The notes: a model not told the origin generated them from the letters alone. A stretch of DNA of 18,571 nucleotides from DASQDT01 sp036380435 (GCA_036380435.1 DASVES010000188.1:1-18571), one strand, 5' to 3'. Numbered from the stretch's first letter, positions 1 to 8,946 are shown. A program made the numbers and translations.

Positions 1-1
1 C

Positions 2-334
2 ACCTTCAGCGACACCGACATCGCCGTCTATCGCGCGGCGCTCCGCCAGCCGGGCGCGCTCACGGCGGCCATCAACTACTACCGCGCCAACGTCTTCTCC
101 CTCTTCTCCGGCGGCGGCGAGGAGAGGCGTTGGGCCGAGACGCGGGTCAGCGTCCCCACGCTCTTCATCTACGGGGAGCGCGACCCGTTCGTCATTCCCG
201 AGACGGTGCGCGGCATCTCCGACTTCATCGACGCGCCCTACCGCGAGGTGCGCCTCGCGCGCGCGGGCCACTGGGTGCAGCAGGAGTACCCGCAAGAGGT
301 CAACGCGGCCCTCGCGAGCTTTCTGGAAGAATAA
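2..334 (+). CDS. Alpha/beta hydrolase, C-terminal part (5' end outside window)
   Basis: The window opens inside this gene; 110 codons remain before TAA. The fragment has the C-terminal layout of an alpha/beta-hydrolase of the epoxide hydrolase/haloalkane dehalogenase type. A strand reading VPTLFIYGERDPF carries the usual acid Asp, followed by PETV. About 45 residues later AGHWVQQE contains the catalytic His, and the protein ends with the amphipathic helix EVNAALASFLEE. The nucleophile elbow lies upstream of the window, so the substrate cannot be inferred. The next + strand gene starts about 150 bp downstream after a large palindrome, so it is probably a separate transcription unit. The family assignment is firm; epoxide hydrolase is only the likeliest subtype. 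Confidence 0.8.
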   Translation, partial: TFSDTDIAVYRAALRQPGALTAAINYYRANVFSLFSGGGEERRWAETRVSVPTLFIYGERDPFVIPETVRGISDFIDAPYREVRLARAGHWVQQEYPQEVNAALASFLEE

Positions 335-359
335 AAGTGGTTGACCCGTCGGCTTAAGT

Positions 360-451
360 ACAGTACCGCGAGCGGTAGCGAGCGGGTGCGGCTGTGATGA
401 GAGATTCGCCTCGCGCACGCGTGACCCGCTCGCTACCGCTCGCGGTACTGT
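360..451. repeat. Long perfect inverted repeat (28-bp arms) between hydrolase and enoyl-CoA hydratase
   Basis: The left arm at 360-387 is the exact reverse complement of 424-451, with a 36-nt loop. The arms are GC-rich and internally repetitive (GCGAGCGG occurs twice in each). There is only a short T-run after the right arm, so it could act as a terminator for the hydrolase, but the arms are much longer than a usual terminator. A REP-like dispersed element is as likely. It fills most of the gap before the next gene. Confidence 0.75.
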
Positions 452-484
452 TTAAAACAACGGTCGATCTCCTCAGTTTCGCAC

Positions 485-1249
485 ATGGATGAATCAAGCC
501 CGATTCTGTACGCGGTCGAGGGCGCGGTCGCACTCATCACGCTCAACCGTCCCGACAAGCGCAACGCGCTGAACGATGCGCTCGTCGGCGGTCTGAAAGA
601 GGCGCTGGGCGAGGCGGACGCCGACGAGGCGGTGCGCGCCGTCGTCATCACGGGCGCCGGGGCGGACTTCTGCTCGGGCGCCGACCTCGCCTCGCTCCAG
701 AAAATCGCCGAGAGTTCGATTGTCGAAAACCTCGACGACGCGCGCAGCCTGATGGAATTGTTCGCTCTCATCCGGCGCGTGCGTGTCCCCGTCGTGGCGG
801 CCGTGCGTGGTCGTGCGCTGGCCGGCGGTTGCGGGTTGGCCACGGCCTGCGACATCGTCCTCGCCGCGCGCTCCGCACGCTTCGGCTATCCCGAAGTCAG
901 AATCGGCTTCGTGCCCGCGATGGTGATGGCCATCCTGCGCCGCAACGTCTCGGAGAAGCGCGCCTTCGAGTTGGCCACGCGCGGCGCGGAGATCGGGGCG
1001 GAGGAGGCCGAACGTGTGGGACTCGTCAACCGAATTTTCGACGACGCGACGTTCGAGGAGGAAGTCGAGAGTTACGTGGCGGGCTTCGAGCGTGTCAGCC
1101 GCTCGGCCGTCATGCTCACCAAGCGCCTGCTCTACCAGATGGACGGAATGAGCTTCGACGCGGCGCTCCAATCGGGCGTCGAGGTCAACGCGATTGCGCG
1201 CATGACCGAAGACTGTCAGAGGGGCATCGCCCGTTTTCTGAAGAAGTGA
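485..1249 (+). CDS. Enoyl-CoA hydratase/isomerase family protein (methylglutaconyl-CoA hydratase-like)
   Basis: A 254-aa protein of full crotonase-family length. The N-terminal strand with LITLNRPDKRNALN is typical. The oxyanion-hole segments are FCSGADL (residues 62-68) and LAGGCGLA (112-119), and the second catalytic Glu is E137 in YPEVRIGF. The first catalytic Glu of crotonase is replaced by G117. GG-x-G-L followed by PEVRxG is the arrangement I associate with methylglutaconyl-CoA hydratase-type paralogues (leucine breakdown), so plain fatty-acid beta-oxidation is less certain. The C-terminal helical trimerisation region is present. No strong Shine-Dalgarno precedes the ATG; upstream lies the palindrome ending at 451. 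It converges on the minus-strand operon, 37 bp away. Family certain, substrate not. Confidence 0.88.
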   Translation: MDESSPILYAVEGAVALITLNRPDKRNALNDALVGGLKEALGEADADEAVRAVVITGAGADFCSGADLASLQKIAESSIVENLDDARSLMELFALIRRVRVPVVAAVRGRALAGGCGLATACDIVLAARSARFGYPEVRIGFVPAMVMAILRRNVSEKRAFELATRGAEIGAEEAERVGLVNRIFDDATFEEEVESYVAGFERVSRSAVMLTKRLLYQMDGMSFDAALQSGVEVNAIARMTEDCQRGIARFLKK

Positions 1250-1285
1250 CAGGACTGTTCAGTCGCGACCCACACGTCTACGACT

Positions 1286-1316
1286 CTTAACGTCGCGCGT
1301 CGCGAGCAACGTTAAG
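1286..1316. terminator. Stem-loop between convergent genes, overlapping a stop codon
   Basis: CTTAACGT at 1286-1293 pairs with ACGTTAAG at 1309-1316, and CGCG at 1294-1297 can pair with CGCG at 1301-1304 inside. It lies between two convergent enoyl-CoA hydratase genes and contains the TAA of the minus-strand one. A bidirectional transcript end is the natural reading, but there is no clear T-tract on either side. Confidence 0.4.
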
Positions 1317-1901
1317 CGCCCGGTCGAGCGGAGAATCCGACAGGTAATCAACCAGCCCCATCTCCAGCGCCTCTCGCCCCCCGACCCGCTCGGTAGTCAG
1401 AAACAATTCGACAGCACGCGTCGTCCCGATCAGCCGGTGAAGCCGCTGTGTGCCGCCCCACCCGGTGATGATGCCGAGGCGCGCGCCGGGGTGCGCGAAG
1501 ATGGAGCCGGGAGAGGCGAAGCGCACGTCGCACGCGAGCGCGAGGTCAAGCCCGCCGCCCATGCAGTAGCCGTCGATGGCCGCCAGCGTCATCTGCCCGG
1601 CCTCGGCAATCATTCGCATCAGACGCTGGCCGCGCAGGGCGAACACGCGCGCCCCTTCGGGCGTGAGTCCGCTAAGTTCGCGGATGTCAGCGCCGGAGGC
1701 AAACACGTCGGCTGTGCCGGTGAAGACGATTGCGGAGATTTCCGAGCGCACGCGGAGGGAGGAGACGATGTGGGTCAGACGTTCGAGCAGGGGAGTCGTG
1801 AGCGAGTTACGCTCGGCTGGACGATTGAGGCGAACGATGGCGATTGAGTCCCGTTCTTCGACGATGACGGGCGGGGCGGAATTTGTGGTCTCGTCGCTCA
1901 T
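1287..1901 (-). CDS. Short enoyl-CoA hydratase/isomerase-like protein, C-terminally truncated
   Basis: A crotonase-fold protein of 204 aa against the family's usual 255-265. The N-terminal core is clear: VRLNRPAERNSL, oxyanion-hole segments FASGADI (67-73) and MGGGLDLA (114-121), then GWGGTQRL (147-154). Both usual catalytic glutamates are altered: the first is D119 and the second is G139 in HPGARLG. The protein ends just after the EALEMGLVD segment, so the last ~55 residues, which form the trimer-interface helices, are absent. Only 37 bp separate its stop from the convergent gene, so the missing part is not simply frameshifted next door. It is the third gene of the mutase operon, starting 3 bp after the B12 subunit. 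It may be a natural short variant, a non-hydratase crotonase, or a decaying gene. Confidence 0.75.
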   Translation of the reverse strand: MSDETTNSAPPVIVEERDSIAIVRLNRPAERNSLTTPLLERLTHIVSSLRVRSEISAIVFTGTADVFASGADIRELSGLTPEGARVFALRGQRLMRMIAEAGQMTLAAIDGYCMGGGLDLALACDVRFASPGSIFAHPGARLGIITGWGGTQRLHRLIGTTRAVELFLTTERVGGREALEMGLVDYLSDSPLDRALNVARDARR

Positions 1902-1904
1902 CGC

Positions 1905-2309
1905 TCAGGTGCGCGGCTGCACCTTCTCGCGCAGGAACTTGACGATGTCTTCGGTCGAAGTGCCGGGCAAAAAGATTTCCGCGACGCCCTGCTCCTTCAG
2001 ACGCGGGATGTCTTCCTGCGGGACGATGCCGCCGACGAGGACGAGACAGTCGTCCATCCCCTGTCCGCGCAGGAGATTCACGATGCGCGGGCATAGTGTA
2101 TTGTGCGCGCCACTCAAGATGGAGATGCCGACCGCGTCCACGTCTTCCTGCAAGGCCGCCGCGGCGATCATCTCCGGCGTCTGCCTCAGGCCCGTGTAGA
2201 CGACCTCCATCCCGGCGTCGCGCAACGCGCGGGCGATGATCTTGGCCCCGCGGTCGTGACCGTCGAGGCCGGGCTTGGCGACAAGAACGCGAATCTTTCT
2301 TTCAGACAT
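1905..2309 (-). CDS. Cobalamin-binding small subunit of acyl-CoA mutase (IcmB/McmB-like)
   Basis: This 134-aa protein is a stand-alone B12-binding Rossmann domain. It has the base-off/His-on signature DxHxxG as D16-G-H18-D-R-G21 within AKPGLDGHDRGAK, the S63-x-L65 motif in SILSGAH, and the GG pair at 93-94. H18 would ligate cobalt in place of the dimethylbenzimidazole tail. The length and the QTPEMI and GVAEIF segments closely resemble the small subunit of two-component isobutyryl-CoA mutase as I know it, though small subunits of split methylmalonyl-CoA mutases are similar. It follows the large-subunit gene after an 83-bp gap filled by a hairpin repeat. That repeat ends directly at the ATG and leaves no Shine-Dalgarno, so its translation may depend on upstream ribosomes. 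Confidence 0.92.
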   Translation of the reverse strand: MSERKIRVLVAKPGLDGHDRGAKIIARALRDAGMEVVYTGLRQTPEMIAAAALQEDVDAVGISILSGAHNTLCPRIVNLLRGQGMDDCLVLVGGIVPQEDIPRLKEQGVAEIFLPGTSTEDIVKFLREKVQPRT

Positions 2310-2389
2310 AGAGGTCAGAGGTTAGAGGTTAGAGGTCAGTAAAAGCTGGAGGCCATTCACTGACCTCTAACCTCTAACCTCTGACCTCT
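2310..2389. repeat. Heptamer-array inverted repeat, type TRACCTC, between mutase subunit genes
   Basis: The arms at 2310-2340 and 2359-2389 are perfect 31-bp reverse complements around an 18-nt loop. Each arm is four tandem 7-nt units, TGACCTC or TAACCTC. On the minus strand the 3' arm touches the ATG of the B12 subunit at 2309, and the 5' arm begins 3 nt after the stop codon of the large subunit. In the mRNA this would be a very stable hairpin filling the whole gap. It has the same 7-nt logic as the arrays at 12297, 14121 and 17885. Confidence 0.85.
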
Positions 2390-2392
2390 GTT

Positions 2393-4075
<1,683 letters not shown>

Positions 4076-4151
4076 AGTTCTCTCGTCGCTCCCTGAGCGC
4101 AAACGTTGCGCGGCCGACTTCTGAGTTCTCTGTTTATGCTACGAGAAATCG

Positions 4152-4180
4152 ATATTAGTTGAGGCCCGCGGGGGTGTCAA
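4152..4180 (-). promoter_or_regulatory. Sigma70-type promoter of the acyl-CoA mutase operon
   Basis: Read on the minus strand, a perfect -35 TTGACA (4180-4175) is followed by a 17-nt spacer and TAATAT (4157-4152), which matches TATAAT at 4 of 6 positions. Transcription would start near 4145, leaving a leader of about 70 nt before the ATG at 4075. Position, orientation and spacing all fit the downstream gene. Confidence 0.5.
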
Positions 4181-4222
4181 CCGCTTGGTTTTTCGGCGTT
4201 CCGGGATAAAGAGCGCGAGGAG

Positions 4223-4263
4223 AAAAAGGGCGGCGCGGCCCCCGGTTTTGCCGGCGGCCGCGC
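4223..4263 (-). terminator. Rho-independent terminator for the phosphohexomutase-ftsB pair
   Basis: GCGCGGCC (4233-4240) pairs with GGCCGCGC (4256-4263). Four further pairs follow one C-C mismatch, with a 5-nt loop. On the minus strand the hairpin is followed by CGCCCTTTTT. It lies about 120 bp beyond the ftsB-like stop codon and before the divergently placed mutase promoter, which suits the end of the minus-strand transcript. Confidence 0.5.
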
Positions 4264-4383
4264 GCGTAGGGCAGGGTCAAACTTCGGCGGCGGATGATGC
4301 GGATGTGGAGCGGCAGGAGACCGGCAGAAACTGCAAATCTTCGGAGGCCCTTCCTCGTCCGTCGTGGGCGTAAGCCATGAACT

Positions 4384-4809
4384 TTAATTGACAGGCATCA
4401 CGACCTCGTTGGCACGAACCATGTTGAGTCGCGTGCGTGCGGCGGCCTCGATGGCGCGGGGGTCGGAGCGCAGGCGTTCGACCTCGCGGCGGAGCGCGTC
4501 GTTCGTGCCTTGCAGTCGCTCCACGTCCGCACCCACGCTCTGAAACTTCTGCTCGGCGTTGCGCATCTCGGCGTGAGTACGCATCGTCACCGTGACGCAG
4601 ACGGCGAAGGTCGCGAACACGACCATGCAGAAGAAGACCCAGGAGGGCACGGAGAAGGTGTTCCTCCTCGACGCGACCCACGCGGGGGCGAGCGCCGGCG
4701 CGTCGTCCGAGGCGGGGCGGGCGGGCGGGGGAAGCGTGAGAGCACGCGCGTTGGGGCGTTGCGCGGCGAGGCGCGCGTCAGTCCAGTAAGTATTTGCGGC
4801 CTTGTTCAA
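4384..4809 (-). CDS. FtsB/DivIC-like septum formation initiator
   Basis: A bitopic inner-membrane protein with the layout of FtsB/DivIC, which bridges the FtsL-FtsQ part of the divisome. It has a proline-rich cytoplasmic N-terminus, one membrane segment (about residues 57-76, WVFFCMVVFATFAVCVTV), a heptad-type coiled coil (about 80-115, EQKFQSVGADVERLQ onward), then the short region DPRAIEAAARTRLNMVRANE that is typical of this family. I place the start at TTG 4809 (141 aa) because GGAGG sits at 4820-4816 at good spacing. An ATG at 4848 gives 154 aa but has no ribosome site. Either start overlaps the 3' end of the phosphohexomutase gene (32 or 71 bp), implying translational coupling. The N-terminal extension of about 55 residues is long for the family. 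Confidence 0.8.
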   Translation of the reverse strand: MNKAANTYWTDARLAAQRPNARALTLPPPARPASDDAPALAPAWVASRRNTFSVPSWVFFCMVVFATFAVCVTVTMRTHAEMRNAEQKFQSVGADVERLQGTNDALRREVERLRSDPRAIEAAARTRLNMVRANEVVMPVN

Positions 4810-6187
4810 GGAGCACCTCCAGGTCAGACTCGGATTCGGATTCAGCATAAATGCGGACGAGCGGCTCGGTGCCGGAGGGGCGCATCAGCAGCCACGAGCC
4901 GTCCGCGAAAATAAATTTCACACCATCCATGCGGTTCACGCGCTCGACGCGACGACCGCCGATCTCTTCAGGTTCGCGCGCCAGTCTACCCGGCAGCGAG
5001 TCCAACAACTCGGGTGTTAGACGCACGCCGACGCGCTTGCCTTCAAGCCGCCCGACGCGCCCGTAAATCTCTTCGAGTTGTTCACCCAGACTCGCGCCGC
5101 GGGCCGCGACGGCCTCGGCCGCGAGCAGGCAGGCGAGTATGCCGTCTTTCTCCGGGTAGTGGCCCCGCATCGAGAGTCCGGCCGACTCCTCGCCGCCCAG
5201 GATGATCTTGTCCTGATTGATCAACTCGCCGATAAACTTGAAGCCCACCGGGGTCTCGTAAACGGGAAGCCCGCGCGACTCGGCCACACGGTCAACCAAG
5301 TGCGAGGTGGCCACCGAGCGTGCGACTCCGCCCGTCCAGCCCCGTGACTCCGCCAGATAATCGAAGAGGAGCGCGATCAGGTTGTTGGGGGCGATGAAGG
5401 CGCCGTCGGAGTCGATGACGCCAAAGCGGTCGGCGTCGCCGTCGGTCGCAAGCCCCAGCGCACACTTGTTCCTTTTGACGACTTCCCGCAGTTCATCCAC
5501 GTGCTCCTCGCCCGGCTCCGGCGAGCGTCCGCCGAAAAGCACGTCGCGCCAATCGTGGATCGTCTCGACCTCCACGTCGTGTGCGCGCAGGATTGTGTCA
5601 AGGTAGCCGCGGCCCGTTCCCCATAGCGGGTCGAAGGCGTAACGGCCGCCGGCTTTGGCTATGGTGTCGAAACGGACTTTTGCCTCAAGATCGGCAAAGT
5701 ATGTGGGGCGCGGATCGTAAACTTCAAATTCCGAGGTGGTTTTCTTGCCGGCGGCCGCGTCCACTTGGGCGGCATCCAGTTGGCCGATGCGCTCCTCGAT
5801 TTCTTTCGTGACTTCGGGGAGCGCCGGTGCCCCGTCCGCCGTTGAAAACTTCATCCCATTGTATTCAGGCGGATTATGGGAAGCAGTGAAGTTGATTGCG
5901 CCCGCCGCTCGACGATCTTTAATGGCATGCGAAATGGTCGGCGTAGGCGTTGGCTGGTCACAAAGTAGGGCATTGAATCCACATGAGTTGATGACCTTCA
6001 CGCTTTGCTCGGCAAACTGTTCGCCCAGAAATCTTGTGTCAAAGCCCACAATCAGGGGACTACCCGCAGCATTTCCAGCCGAACTCAGATATTCGCAGAT
6101 CGACTTCGTCACCAAACGGACGTTGGCAAAAGTGAATTCGTCGGCGATGATAGCTCGCCAGCCGGATGTTCCGAATCGAATCGCCAT
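4778..6187 (-). CDS. Phosphomannomutase/phosphoglucomutase (alpha-D-phosphohexomutase)
   Basis: A 469-aa enzyme of the alpha-D-phosphohexomutase superfamily, which moves phosphate between C1 and C6 of hexose phosphates to supply nucleotide-sugar precursors for envelope polysaccharides. All four family sites are visible in order: phosphoserine loop TASHNPPEYNG with S103, magnesium loop DGDADRFG (249-256), sugar-recognition loop GGEESAG (331-337) and phosphate-binding loop RPSGTEP (436-442). GEESAG in the sugar loop fits phosphomannomutase/phosphoglucomutase or phosphoglucomutase better than GlmM, but sugar specificity cannot be settled by eye. The start MAIRFGTSGWR is canonical; no Shine-Dalgarno is obvious. 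The first ~450 bp are noticeably less GC-rich than the rest, like the neighbouring intergenic region. The ftsB-like gene overlaps its 3' end. Confidence 0.9.
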   Translation of the reverse strand: MAIRFGTSGWRAIIADEFTFANVRLVTKSICEYLSSAGNAAGSPLIVGFDTRFLGEQFAEQSVKVINSCGFNALLCDQPTPTPTISHAIKDRRAAGAINFTASHNPPEYNGMKFSTADGAPALPEVTKEIEERIGQLDAAQVDAAAGKKTTSEFEVYDPRPTYFADLEAKVRFDTIAKAGGRYAFDPLWGTGRGYLDTILRAHDVEVETIHDWRDVLFGGRSPEPGEEHVDELREVVKRNKCALGLATDGDADRFGVIDSDGAFIAPNNLIALLFDYLAESRGWTGGVARSVATSHLVDRVAESRGLPVYETPVGFKFIGELINQDKIILGGEESAGLSMRGHYPEKDGILACLLAAEAVAARGASLGEQLEEIYGRVGRLEGKRVGVRLTPELLDSLPGRLAREPEEIGGRRVERVNRMDGVKFIFADGSWLLMRPSGTEPLVRIYAESESESDLEVLLEQGRKYLLD

Positions 6188-6287
6188 TGTTGGTTAAAAA
6201 AATCGCTGATTTGAGCTTAGAAACCCAACATACAGTGGCGTTGAAAAGAAGTGCCACAACACAATGTGTGCTTGACCACCTGCAATC

Positions 6288-6316
6288 CTTTGTCGCTCAT
6301 AGACTTAGCGACAAAG
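6288..6316. repeat. 10-bp perfect dyad in the AT-richer gap upstream of the phosphohexomutase
   Basis: CTTTGTCGCT at 6288-6297 and AGCGACAAAG at 6307-6316 are exact reverse complements with a 9-nt spacer. It lies about 100 bp upstream of the minus-strand phosphohexomutase start and has no T-tract. An operator or a structured leader is possible; the function is unknown. Confidence 0.5.
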
Positions 6317-6424
6317 TGGCGGGAATGTAACATGGGAGCCTTGGGGTGTAAAGAGTTTTCTTTTCAACGCTTTATGCGGCTAAGTTCAACATATACATGA
6401 GGTAAGGGTTTCTAAATTGTCTCG

Positions 6425-6601
6425 ATGGCGAACATGGGGCGAACGGAATTCCGCCGCTTGGGCATTGATTTAAAAGGGCTTGCCGTGACAGATAGATAGG
6501 GGCTTGATGTCATCATCACAGGTGTGGAAAATAATGAAGCCGCCGTCGCGGTCAATTCGAGAGGAGTTTTAAGGGGACATGGCTTTGAAGTCAGAGGCTA
6601 A
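6425..6601 (+). pseudogene. Possible decayed small ORF interrupted by an in-frame TAG
   Basis: From the ATG at 6425 one frame reads 24 codons, meets TAG at 6497-6499, and continues in the same frame for 33 protein-like codons (GLDVIITGVENNEAAVAVNS and onward) to TAA at 6599. The second part looks coding-like in composition but I recognise no family. No good ribosome site is seen before the ATG. It sits in an AT-richer gap of about 480 bp between two minus-strand genes that otherwise holds only a dyad and a terminator. It may be a remnant of an inactivated gene or chance; evidence is weak. Confidence 0.25.
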
Positions 6602-6640
6602 AAAGTAACGCGGGGCCTCAAAAACATTTGAAGCCCCGCG
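6600..6640 (-). terminator. Rho-independent terminator of the GlsB-like gene
   Basis: CGCGGGGC (6609-6616) pairs with GCCCCGCG (6633-6640). After one mismatch, five more pairs close a 4-nt loop. On the minus strand the stem is followed by GTTACTTTTT (T-run at 6604-6600). It starts 28 bp beyond the stop codon of the small membrane protein gene, which is ideal placement. Confidence 0.8.
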
Positions 6641-6668
6641 CTAAGTTCGGTAAGTCTAACTAAAGAAG

Positions 6669-6956
6669 TTAGTTCTGAGCCCTCAGACTCCTGCCGGTGA
6701 CCAGTCTGTAGACGGCGAGCACGACCAACGCCCCTATTACAGCGAAAATGAGGCTCACAAAGAAACCGGGATCGGTCGCGTTGTCGCTCCTGCCCCCGAT
6801 ATTGAGAGCGCTACCAATCCAGCCGCCGATGACGGCGCCGACAATCCCCAACAGGATAGTCACGATGACGCCACCGGGGTCTTTGCCGGGCATAATTGCC
6901 TTAGCGATGAGACCTGCTATCAAGCCAAGAACGATCCAACCAAGTATAGCTAACAT
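6669..6956 (-). CDS. GlsB/YeaQ/YmgE family small membrane protein (transglycosylase-associated family)
   Basis: A 95-aa integral membrane protein with three glycine-rich hydrophobic segments (about residues 3-21, 29-50 and 65-86) and the family landmarks GLIAGLIAK, PGKDPGG and GIVGAVIGGWIG. Members are widespread, often stress-induced, and of unknown molecular function; the transglycosylase-associated name is historical. The ATG at 6956 has a strong AGGAGG (minus strand, 6970-6965) at 8-9 nt spacing. It is monocistronic: its own terminator follows, and the next gene upstream is divergent. A perfect 8-bp dyad at 7042-7060 lies upstream and could be an operator. I could not identify a convincing -35/-10 pair. 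Confidence 0.9.
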   Translation of the reverse strand: MLAILGWIVLGLIAGLIAKAIMPGKDPGGVIVTILLGIVGAVIGGWIGSALNIGGRSDNATDPGFFVSLIFAVIGALVVLAVYRLVTGRSLRAQN

Positions 6957-7041
6957 GCCTTAACCCTCCTCTGGTATTAGGCGCCTGAAAGTATTAGAAC
7001 TTGCAGACGCCGCATCATGCAAAAAAACCGAATGTACCGTT

Positions 7042-7060
7042 TCAGTATTCAAAATACTGA
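7042..7060. promoter_or_regulatory. Operator-like dyad upstream of the GlsB-like gene
   Basis: TCAGTATT (7042-7049) and AATACTGA (7053-7060) are perfect inverted repeats with a 3-nt centre, a size and shape typical of a dimeric repressor site. It is about 86 bp upstream of the GlsB-like start and about 350 bp upstream of the divergent sigma54 activator, so it is more likely to serve the former. Confidence 0.4.
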
Positions 7061-7219
7061 TTCGTCGCAATGGGTGCAATACTCAAGCCACAGCTGACTT
7101 GAGTCCATTTCCAGAACCGGACGCATGAGTAATTGAAGGCAAATATGGCAAATGAATCAGAAGGAAGAGGACGAGCGGTTGGAATTTAGGATAGCCGGAC
7201 GGTCGATTTTATAATTCAG

Positions 7220-7247
7220 TTGACAGGTTAAACGGCTCCTGTATAGA
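7220..7247 (+). promoter_or_regulatory. Sigma70-type promoter of the sigma54 activator gene
   Basis: TTGACA (7220-7225), a 16-nt spacer and TATAGA (7242-7247; 4 of 6 matches to TATAAT) would start transcription near 7253. This leaves a leader of about 155 nt before the ATG at 7408. The rest of the 6957-7407 gap shows only the dyad at 7042. Confidence 0.45.
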
Positions 7248-7407
7248 GTGAGAATGTCCGCGTCGAAGACACCGCTAGTGGCTTTCGGCTGGCTGACGCG
7301 ATACGGCCCCGCCCACTGCCGTCGTTATTCTTGCCCTGACATTTACCTCTCACTTTTCGCATCCGGTTTTTCCCGCTCAGGTCTCATTTCAAGGGGTTTT
7401 TTGTTTT

Positions 7408-8946
7408 ATGGACAACCTGCTGCTTCCGTCTGGAGAAGCATGTGTCGGAGCAGACGGTGCATTTCAGATGCCGCTCGCTTCGATGGTGCGCGCCCTGTGC
7501 AAGGCGTCCGCGACGGGTTCCGACGTTCTCTACGACGTGATGCTGAAGGTCGCGCTGATGGTTGACGCCACGGCGCAGACCTATGGGCTGGCGACGTTCG
7601 CGCAGAAGTCTGGGGAGCGGCCGCGTCTCAAGTGGGTCGAAGGACTCACGCAGGAGGAGATAGTCGAGGCCGAGTCGAGAGTCATCGGCGCGTTGGCGGA
7701 TGAAGGCCTGGTCGAGGTCAAATCGGGAGACCGGGAAATCTGTCTGGCCCTCTCAGTCGCCACGACGCAGCGCGAAGGCGCGGCGATCTACGGACGTTAC
7801 GTCCGGCCACTTTCTGAAAAGCAGGCGTGCGAGTTGCGGATCATCTCCGATGTGGCGCGGCTCGCGCACACGCACGCGCAGTTGCGCGAAGACCTGCACG
7901 TCCCGGCCCGTGTGCCGGAGCAGGCGGTGGTGACGACGGCGGCGACGCTGCCGGGCATGGTCTTCGTGAGTCGCTCGATGGCAGAGCTGGCGCACGCGGT
8001 CGAGCGCGTAAAGGATTCCGAATCGACCGTGTTGATTACGGGCGAGTCGGGTACGGGCAAGGAGCTGATCGCGCGGGCCGTCCACCGTCTGAGCCGGCGC
8101 AGTCAGGCTCCGTTCATCCCCTTCAACTGCACGGCGGCCCCGTCCGACCTGATCGAGAGCATGTTGTTCGGCCACCGCAAGGGGGCCTTCACCGGCGCGC
8201 ACGCCGACAGCGAAGGACTGGTGCGCGCCGCCGAGGGCGGGACACTCTTCCTCGACGAGATCGGCGACCTGCCGCTCGGGTTGCAGCCGAAGCTCCTGCG
8301 CTTCCTTCAGGAGGGAGAGGTTCACGTGCTCGGTGAGCGCGCGCCGCGTCAGGTCAACGTGCGCGTCGTCGCCGCGACGCACAAGGAATTGTTGAGGGGG
8401 GTTAGTGAAAACACTTTCCGCGAAGACCTGTACTACCGCCTCGCCTCGCTCTCTTTGCACGTGCTGCCGTTGCGCGAGCGGCCCGAGGACATCGCCGCTC
8501 TCATCTCTCACTTCCTGACGCACTACGCGCGTCGCAACGACCGACCCATCGCCGGCATCACGGCCGAGGCCATCTCGGTCTTGCAGAGCTACGCGTGGCC
8601 CGGCAACGCGAGGGAACTCGCGGCCGAGATCGAGCGCCTCGTGCTCTACACGGACGAGGGAGCGTATATCGGCGTCGAGCACATCAGCCCGCGCATCCGC
8701 CCGGCGGGCAGCGGGGCGTCGGAGGGCGTCGCGCCGGCCGCGGCCGACCTCGAGCGTCTGATGGAGGACTTCGAGCGGCGCGTGATTACGGAGACGCTCA
8801 AGCGCAACGACTACAACGTGGCGCGGGCCGCCACGGCGCTCGGCCTCGGCTCGCGCCAGACGCTCTACAAGAAGCTCAAGCGGCTGGCGATAAACGTCGG
8901 CGACTTCTTGCAGGACGAACAGCATCCCGGCTTGCAACTTCGCTGA
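7408..8946 (+). CDS. Sigma54-dependent transcriptional activator (GAF-like, AAA+, Fis-type HTH)
   Basis: A 512-aa bacterial enhancer-binding protein. Residues about 25-165 look like a divergent GAF-type sensor domain rather than a response-regulator receiver, since no receiver Asp pocket is visible. The AAA+ domain has Walker A GESGTGKE (212-219), the sigma54-contacting loop GAFTGA intact (259-264), Walker B LFLDEIGD (280-287), and the later FREDLYYRL and WPGNAREL motifs. Residues 459-495 (VITETLKRNDYNVARAATALG, then RQTLYKKLKRL) form a Fis-type DNA-binding helix-turn-helix. With GAFTGA intact it should activate sigma54 polymerase. A near-consensus -24/-12 promoter about 1 kb downstream, in front of the Tad pilus operon, is the obvious candidate target. 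The start is the ATG after AAGGGG and a T-rich stretch. Confidence 0.93.
   Translation: MDNLLLPSGEACVGADGAFQMPLASMVRALCKASATGSDVLYDVMLKVALMVDATAQTYGLATFAQKSGERPRLKWVEGLTQEEIVEAESRVIGALADEGLVEVKSGDREICLALSVATTQREGAAIYGRYVRPLSEKQACELRIISDVARLAHTHAQLREDLHVPARVPEQAVVTTAATLPGMVFVSRSMAELAHAVERVKDSESTVLITGESGTGKELIARAVHRLSRRSQAPFIPFNCTAAPSDLIESMLFGHRKGAFTGAHADSEGLVRAAEGGTLFLDEIGDLPLGLQPKLLRFLQEGEVHVLGERAPRQVNVRVVAATHKELLRGVSENTFREDLYYRLASLSLHVLPLRERPEDIAALISHFLTHYARRNDRPIAGITAEAISVLQSYAWPGNARELAAEIERLVLYTDEGAYIGVEHISPRIRPAGSGASEGVAPAAADLERLMEDFERRVITETLKRNDYNVARAATALGLGSRQTLYKKLKRLAINVGDFLQDEQHPGLQLR

Noticed and set aside
4403..4420. TTGGCACG on the + strand resembling a -24 element
   Set aside because: It lies inside the ftsB-like gene on the opposite strand, the -12 half is poor, and no + strand gene follows.
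6245..6275. Minus-strand TGGCAC upstream of the phosphohexomutase as a sigma54 promoter
   Set aside because: The -12 half reads TTCA with the wrong dinucleotide; too many mismatches.
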